From an uncultured Planctomycetaceae bacterium (lineage in GTDB: Bacteria > Planctomycetota > Planctomycetia > Planctomycetales > Planctomycetaceae), in contig CAIXQV010001195.1 of the NCBI GenBank assembly GCA_903921605.1, forward strand, positions 1 through 8,642: DNA of 8,642 bases, written 5' to 3'. The translations under genes were made by a program, and so were the position numbers. The notes under the pieces are model-generated. The model saw only the letters and a program-made list of their open reading frames with translations. It did no database searches and was not told the origin of the DNA. Positions 6,328 through 8,642 of the stretch are shown one piece after another (the first letter of the stretch is position 1; every line of letters begins with the position of its first letter).

Positions 6328-6333
6328 AGGTGA
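6328..6333 (+). promoter_or_regulatory. Ribosome binding site that decides the HEAT-protein start
   Basis: AGGTGA lies four bases before ATG 6338 and pairs with the 16S tail (GGAGGTGA type). It favours ATG 6338 over the upstream in-frame GTG 6305, which has no comparable site and would put eleven charged residues before the signal peptide. Confidence 0.6.
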
Positions 6334-6337
6334 CGAG

Positions 6338-7885
6338 ATGGTGGCATTGCTTCGTCTGATCCCTGGCACTGTAGTTCTGATGATTTCCGCATCGTTGATT
6401 CCGTCTGGCGACGAGGTGGATCCGGGACAGAACGGGGGCGATCGGAATCAAAACGGTGAAGAGGTGCTGGTCCGTGCGATGCGTACGAGGATTGCGCGGA
6501 CTATTGAACTTCGGCAACAGACCGGCCTGCAGTCGAATCCTCCAACGTTTGCATTCGACGTCTTTGCCGACGAGCACGGGCTGGACGAAAGCTGCCAGGC
6601 AGTTGTTACCCTTCTTCGGGATCTGGATTCTCTGGTTCGTGAAGAGGCCGCAAAGGTGGCAGCGGATTGGCTGAAAGCGGACGATCTGGATAAAGACACT
6701 CTCCAAAACATGTTGGGTGATTCATCCTTCGAAGTGCGGAGACTGGCGTTGAAACTCCTGCCTGAATCCGGACTTAGCCTCGAGCCATTGTTTCTCATGG
6801 CCAATGACAATTCGTCCGATTTTCAGTCCCTGGCAATGGAATTGCTTGTGCCATTGATCATGAAGGGGAATAACGAAGCGAAGGAAGTCCTGAGCGAACT
6901 CATCACCAGCACAGAGGCCCGGACTGCAGGACAGGCGATACTTCTTACCGGAACTCTCAAAGTCAGGGGACGGTTCGCGGAATCAAAACTGCGCGAGGCA
7001 CTTAGTGACGAAAGATCTTTCACAATCACGTATCTGACGGCAATGTGTCTGTCCGGTGACTCGTTTCCCATCGACCATCTGGCAGCGGAGGCTTTACGCG
7101 AAACAGGGTTTGACGATGAGGCAACTGCCGAAGCACTCCGGAAGGTGTGTGATTCTGCAGGAGAGAAATTTGCAGCCGTCAAGGATGAAAATTCATGGCT
7201 TGCATTCAATTCGCGACCGTGGCTGAGTGCAGCAGTGACACTCGCTGTGCGTCGACGAGATTTTGCATCGATTCGTGAAGCGATTTTCCTCCGTGGGCAC
7301 GGCAGCTACCGATTTCATTGGCCAGATACGGAGGCGATTCGAATTCTGCTTGACCTGACTCCCGAAGCGATCACAACCTGGGAACACGGCGAACATGCCT
7401 GCCGCCGGTTGCTCAGCACTCCATTGGGAAGGTCCGAGGGGGACAACTGGATTGCGTTGACAAAATACCCAAACGCGACGGCCGCATTTGATTTGGAAAT
7501 GGAAGAGTTTCTTGATGAAGAAGCAGCAAAGGAAGAGTCAAACGCTTTGTCCTGCCCATTTAAGGAAGTCGTCACCTTTCGTGCATCCGATGGATTTTCA
7601 AAGGACGATCTGAACTATTCGCTACGGTTGATAGGATCACAGCGCAGATCGTCAACCGACGATGACATCGACGAAGCTGACCGCTTTCTCTCCGAACTTG
7701 TGCTCGCAAATGACATGCAGCTGATCGCCGAGATGATGATGCTGAATCTTGTGCATCGCCCCTCGATCAATCCCAATCAATTCCGCGAGTTTTTGAAAGA
7801 CCTGCCGACCAACGGTGGCAGGCAGTCTCGCTCAAGACAACGACTCGAAGCCGCTCTGGACGAATTGCAGTCAAAGGGGGAGTGA
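6338..7885 (+). CDS. Exported HEAT-repeat-like protein of unknown function
   Basis: Starting at ATG 6338 the protein has 515 residues. Residues 1-20 or so are a signal peptide (MVALLRLIPGTVVLMISAS), followed by an acidic Gly/Asn-rich linker. Residues about 85-260 are helical pairs of HEAT-like character, for example SLVREEAAKVAADWL and SSFEVRRLALKLLPES, with further helices through LSELITSTEARTAGQAI. The rest is acidic and mostly helical (FDLEMEEFLDEEAAKEE, ADRFLSELVLANDMQLIAEMMML). No catalytic motif is visible. HEAT-type solenoids normally serve as protein-binding scaffolds; the partner here is unknown and would be outside the cytoplasm. An alternative start at GTG 6305 would give 526 residues. 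The next gene follows after 49 bases in the same direction, so co-transcription is likely. Confidence 0.8.
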   Translation: MVALLRLIPGTVVLMISASLIPSGDEVDPGQNGGDRNQNGEEVLVRAMRTRIARTIELRQQTGLQSNPPTFAFDVFADEHGLDESCQAVVTLLRDLDSLVREEAAKVAADWLKADDLDKDTLQNMLGDSSFEVRRLALKLLPESGLSLEPLFLMANDNSSDFQSLAMELLVPLIMKGNNEAKEVLSELITSTEARTAGQAILLTGTLKVRGRFAESKLREALSDERSFTITYLTAMCLSGDSFPIDHLAAEALRETGFDDEATAEALRKVCDSAGEKFAAVKDENSWLAFNSRPWLSAAVTLAVRRRDFASIREAIFLRGHGSYRFHWPDTEAIRILLDLTPEAITTWEHGEHACRRLLSTPLGRSEGDNWIALTKYPNATAAFDLEMEEFLDEEAAKEESNALSCPFKEVVTFRASDGFSKDDLNYSLRLIGSQRRSSTDDDIDEADRFLSELVLANDMQLIAEMMMLNLVHRPSINPNQFREFLKDLPTNGGRQSRSRQRLEAALDELQSKGE

Positions 7886-7934
7886 AGTCTTCCTTGCTTG
7901 ATCCCTATCTCTAAGTGCGTCGGGGAAATGATCG

Positions 7935-8498
7935 ATGAAGGCGTGGATTCAATCTTATTGGTGGACAACTCAGCGTTCGAACCAGATAGTCGAAAGTGAC
8001 GCGGCTTCTTTGTCCGCAGGGCGATCCACGAGGCGAAGAACGTACGCATTGATTTACCTGGTGGTAATGGCTGGTCTCGGGTTCCGTGCGTTTGGACATG
8101 ACGATAAGAAGAAACCAGTGCGATTAAATGCCAACGCCCCAGAAACAACTGAGGTTGGTCCCTGGGAAGGGGATTTGATGTGGGATTTCGAATTTCCTCA
8201 GAGCAAGCGGCAGGAATTCGTGTCAGGATGCGTTGAGGGGCATATTCCAATTGGATACACAACGGCAGCGGGGCGTCACGTGTGGTACGTACCTAAAGAT
8301 GATTGGCCGCAGGCTCATCGATTGGCGCAGCGTTTGCAAATTCAAACGATTGCACCCCTCGAGGGAATTCCCGTTGGCCAATCTATCTGTTTTGTCTCGA
8401 TACCTGCATTTCAAGCTGGTCACTGGGATGCTGCATTTGATGCCGCACTGGACGCACTCAGACACATAGATTCAAAAAGCGTAAGCGAGGGAAGTTAG
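7935..8498 (+). CDS. Hypothetical protein with one N-terminal membrane or signal segment
   Basis: The 187-residue product has a 35-residue polar N-terminus ending STRRR, then one hydrophobic stretch (residues 37-54, YALIYLVVMAGLGFRAFG), then a soluble region: an acidic aromatic block GDLMWDFEFP (about 79-88), GYTTAAGRHVWYVPKDDWP (about 107-125) and a helical end WDAAFDAALDALRHID. The RRR-TYA before the hydrophobic core is loosely Tat-like but lacks the full S/T-RR-x-F-L-K pattern. If translation instead began at TTG 8049 or ATG 8067, the hydrophobic part would be an ordinary signal peptide; GGGGAA at 7922-7927, seven bases before ATG 7935, favours the longer form. It lies 49 bases after the HEAT-like gene and is probably in the same operon. 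I do not recognise the family. Confidence 0.7.
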   Translation: MKAWIQSYWWTTQRSNQIVESDAASLSAGRSTRRRTYALIYLVVMAGLGFRAFGHDDKKKPVRLNANAPETTEVGPWEGDLMWDFEFPQSKRQEFVSGCVEGHIPIGYTTAAGRHVWYVPKDDWPQAHRLAQRLQIQTIAPLEGIPVGQSICFVSIPAFQAGHWDAAFDAALDALRHIDSKSVSEGS

Positions 8499-8520
8499 AT
8501 GTGTAGAATGAGCCCAATAA

Positions 8521-8547
8521 TCCCTGAGGTGCTGCCGGTTTCAGGGA
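8521..8547 (+). terminator. Possible hairpin, weak terminator candidate
   Basis: TCCCTGA (8521-8527) and TCAGGGA (8541-8547) form a perfect 7-bp stem around a 13-base loop, 22 bases after the stop of the preceding gene. No run of T follows, so it is a poor intrinsic terminator; it may only attenuate transcription or protect the 3' end before the next gene. Confidence 0.3.
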
Positions 8548-8589
8548 CAGGTGAATCTCTTATTCTGAGCCACAGAAAGGACCTTGAAG

Positions 8590-8642
8590 ATGGCTCGGAA
8601 GAAGACCGTATCGAAGTCAAAAGACACACGTCGGCGTTACAC
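8590..8642 (+). CDS. Start of a further gene, cut by the window edge
   Basis: ATG 8590 begins an open frame running off the window after 17 complete codons. The visible N-terminus (MARKKTVSKSKDTRRRY) is very basic and has no hydrophobic signal in the part seen. AAGGA at 8577-8581, eight bases upstream, is a good ribosome site, and an in-frame TGA at 8566-8568 limits how far upstream the gene could start. The basic start would suit a nucleic-acid-binding or ribosome-associated protein, but too little is visible to name it. Confidence 0.55.
   Translation, partial: MARKKTVSKSKDTRRRY

Larger units (their letters stand above)
5834..6337. other. About 500 bases without a convincing gene
   Basis: It holds the upstream region of the broken membrane-protein gene (to the left) and of the HEAT-like gene (to the right). 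Visible items are an 18-base near-perfect palindrome at 5898-5915, a 10-base palindrome CGGTCGACCG at 6090-6099, and two short coding-like stretches on + in one frame (about 5967-6047 and 6051-6113) separated by stops, which may be relics of a decayed gene. Short open frames on the minus strand have unnatural composition. I see no tRNA or terminator, and no promoter I would stand behind. Confidence 0.5.

Noticed and set aside
6254..6706. 150-codon minus-strand ORF opposite the start of the HEAT-like gene
   Set aside because: Antisense to a gene with a good start, a signal peptide and HEAT-like helices; its composition is that of a shadow frame.
1..8642. CRISPR array, tRNA, rRNA, defence or toxin-antitoxin system
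   Set aside because: No regularly spaced direct repeats, no cloverleaf or rRNA signature, and no nuclease, helicase or toxin motifs in any supported protein.

Overview
The window most resembles chromosomal DNA of a planctomycete. The grounds are an exported leucine-rich-repeat protein with the 'L..L..L..LDLSGT.ITDAGL' type of repeat, an exported HEAT-like protein, several exported proteins of unknown family, a DUF2071/YqjF-type protein, loose gene packing and several decayed genes. This is inferred from protein style only; there is no rRNA or other marker gene.

Layout. Positions 1-213 hold no intact gene. Positions 214-909 (+) are the C-terminal part of a tail-specific (Prc/CtpA, S41) protease, cut off at its N-terminus and with Arg where the catalytic Lys belongs. 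Positions 1106-1873 (+) are an intact DUF2071-family gene, overlapping by 11 bases a short lipoprotein-like ORF (1863-2111, +). An orphan coding-like fragment (2030-2167) overlaps the end of that ORF. A 422-residue exported protein of unknown family lies at 2235-3503 (-). It is divergent from a 404-residue exported LRR protein at 3784-4998 (+).

Positions 5000-5840 are a scar. A start-less coding fragment on + (from 5022) meets a 159-bp MITE/REPIN-like element (5234-5392) with perfect 14-bp terminal inverted repeats and a triloop hairpin near each end. Beyond it is a four-helix membrane-protein gene on - (5833 down to 5304) that is frameshifted near 5690-5698 and whose last codons and stop come from the element.

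After about 500 bases with no convincing gene comes a co-directional run on +: a 515-residue exported HEAT-like protein (6338-7885), a 187-residue protein with one membrane/signal segment (7935-8498), and the first 17 codons of another gene (8590 to the window end).

The genes show no shared pathway. Most intact ones carry export signals, so the common theme is cell-envelope or periplasmic proteins of unknown role, mixed with gene decay. I see no defence system, CRISPR array, tRNA or rRNA. The most distinctive structure is the small inverted-repeat element at 5234-5392 and the broken genes on both sides of it.
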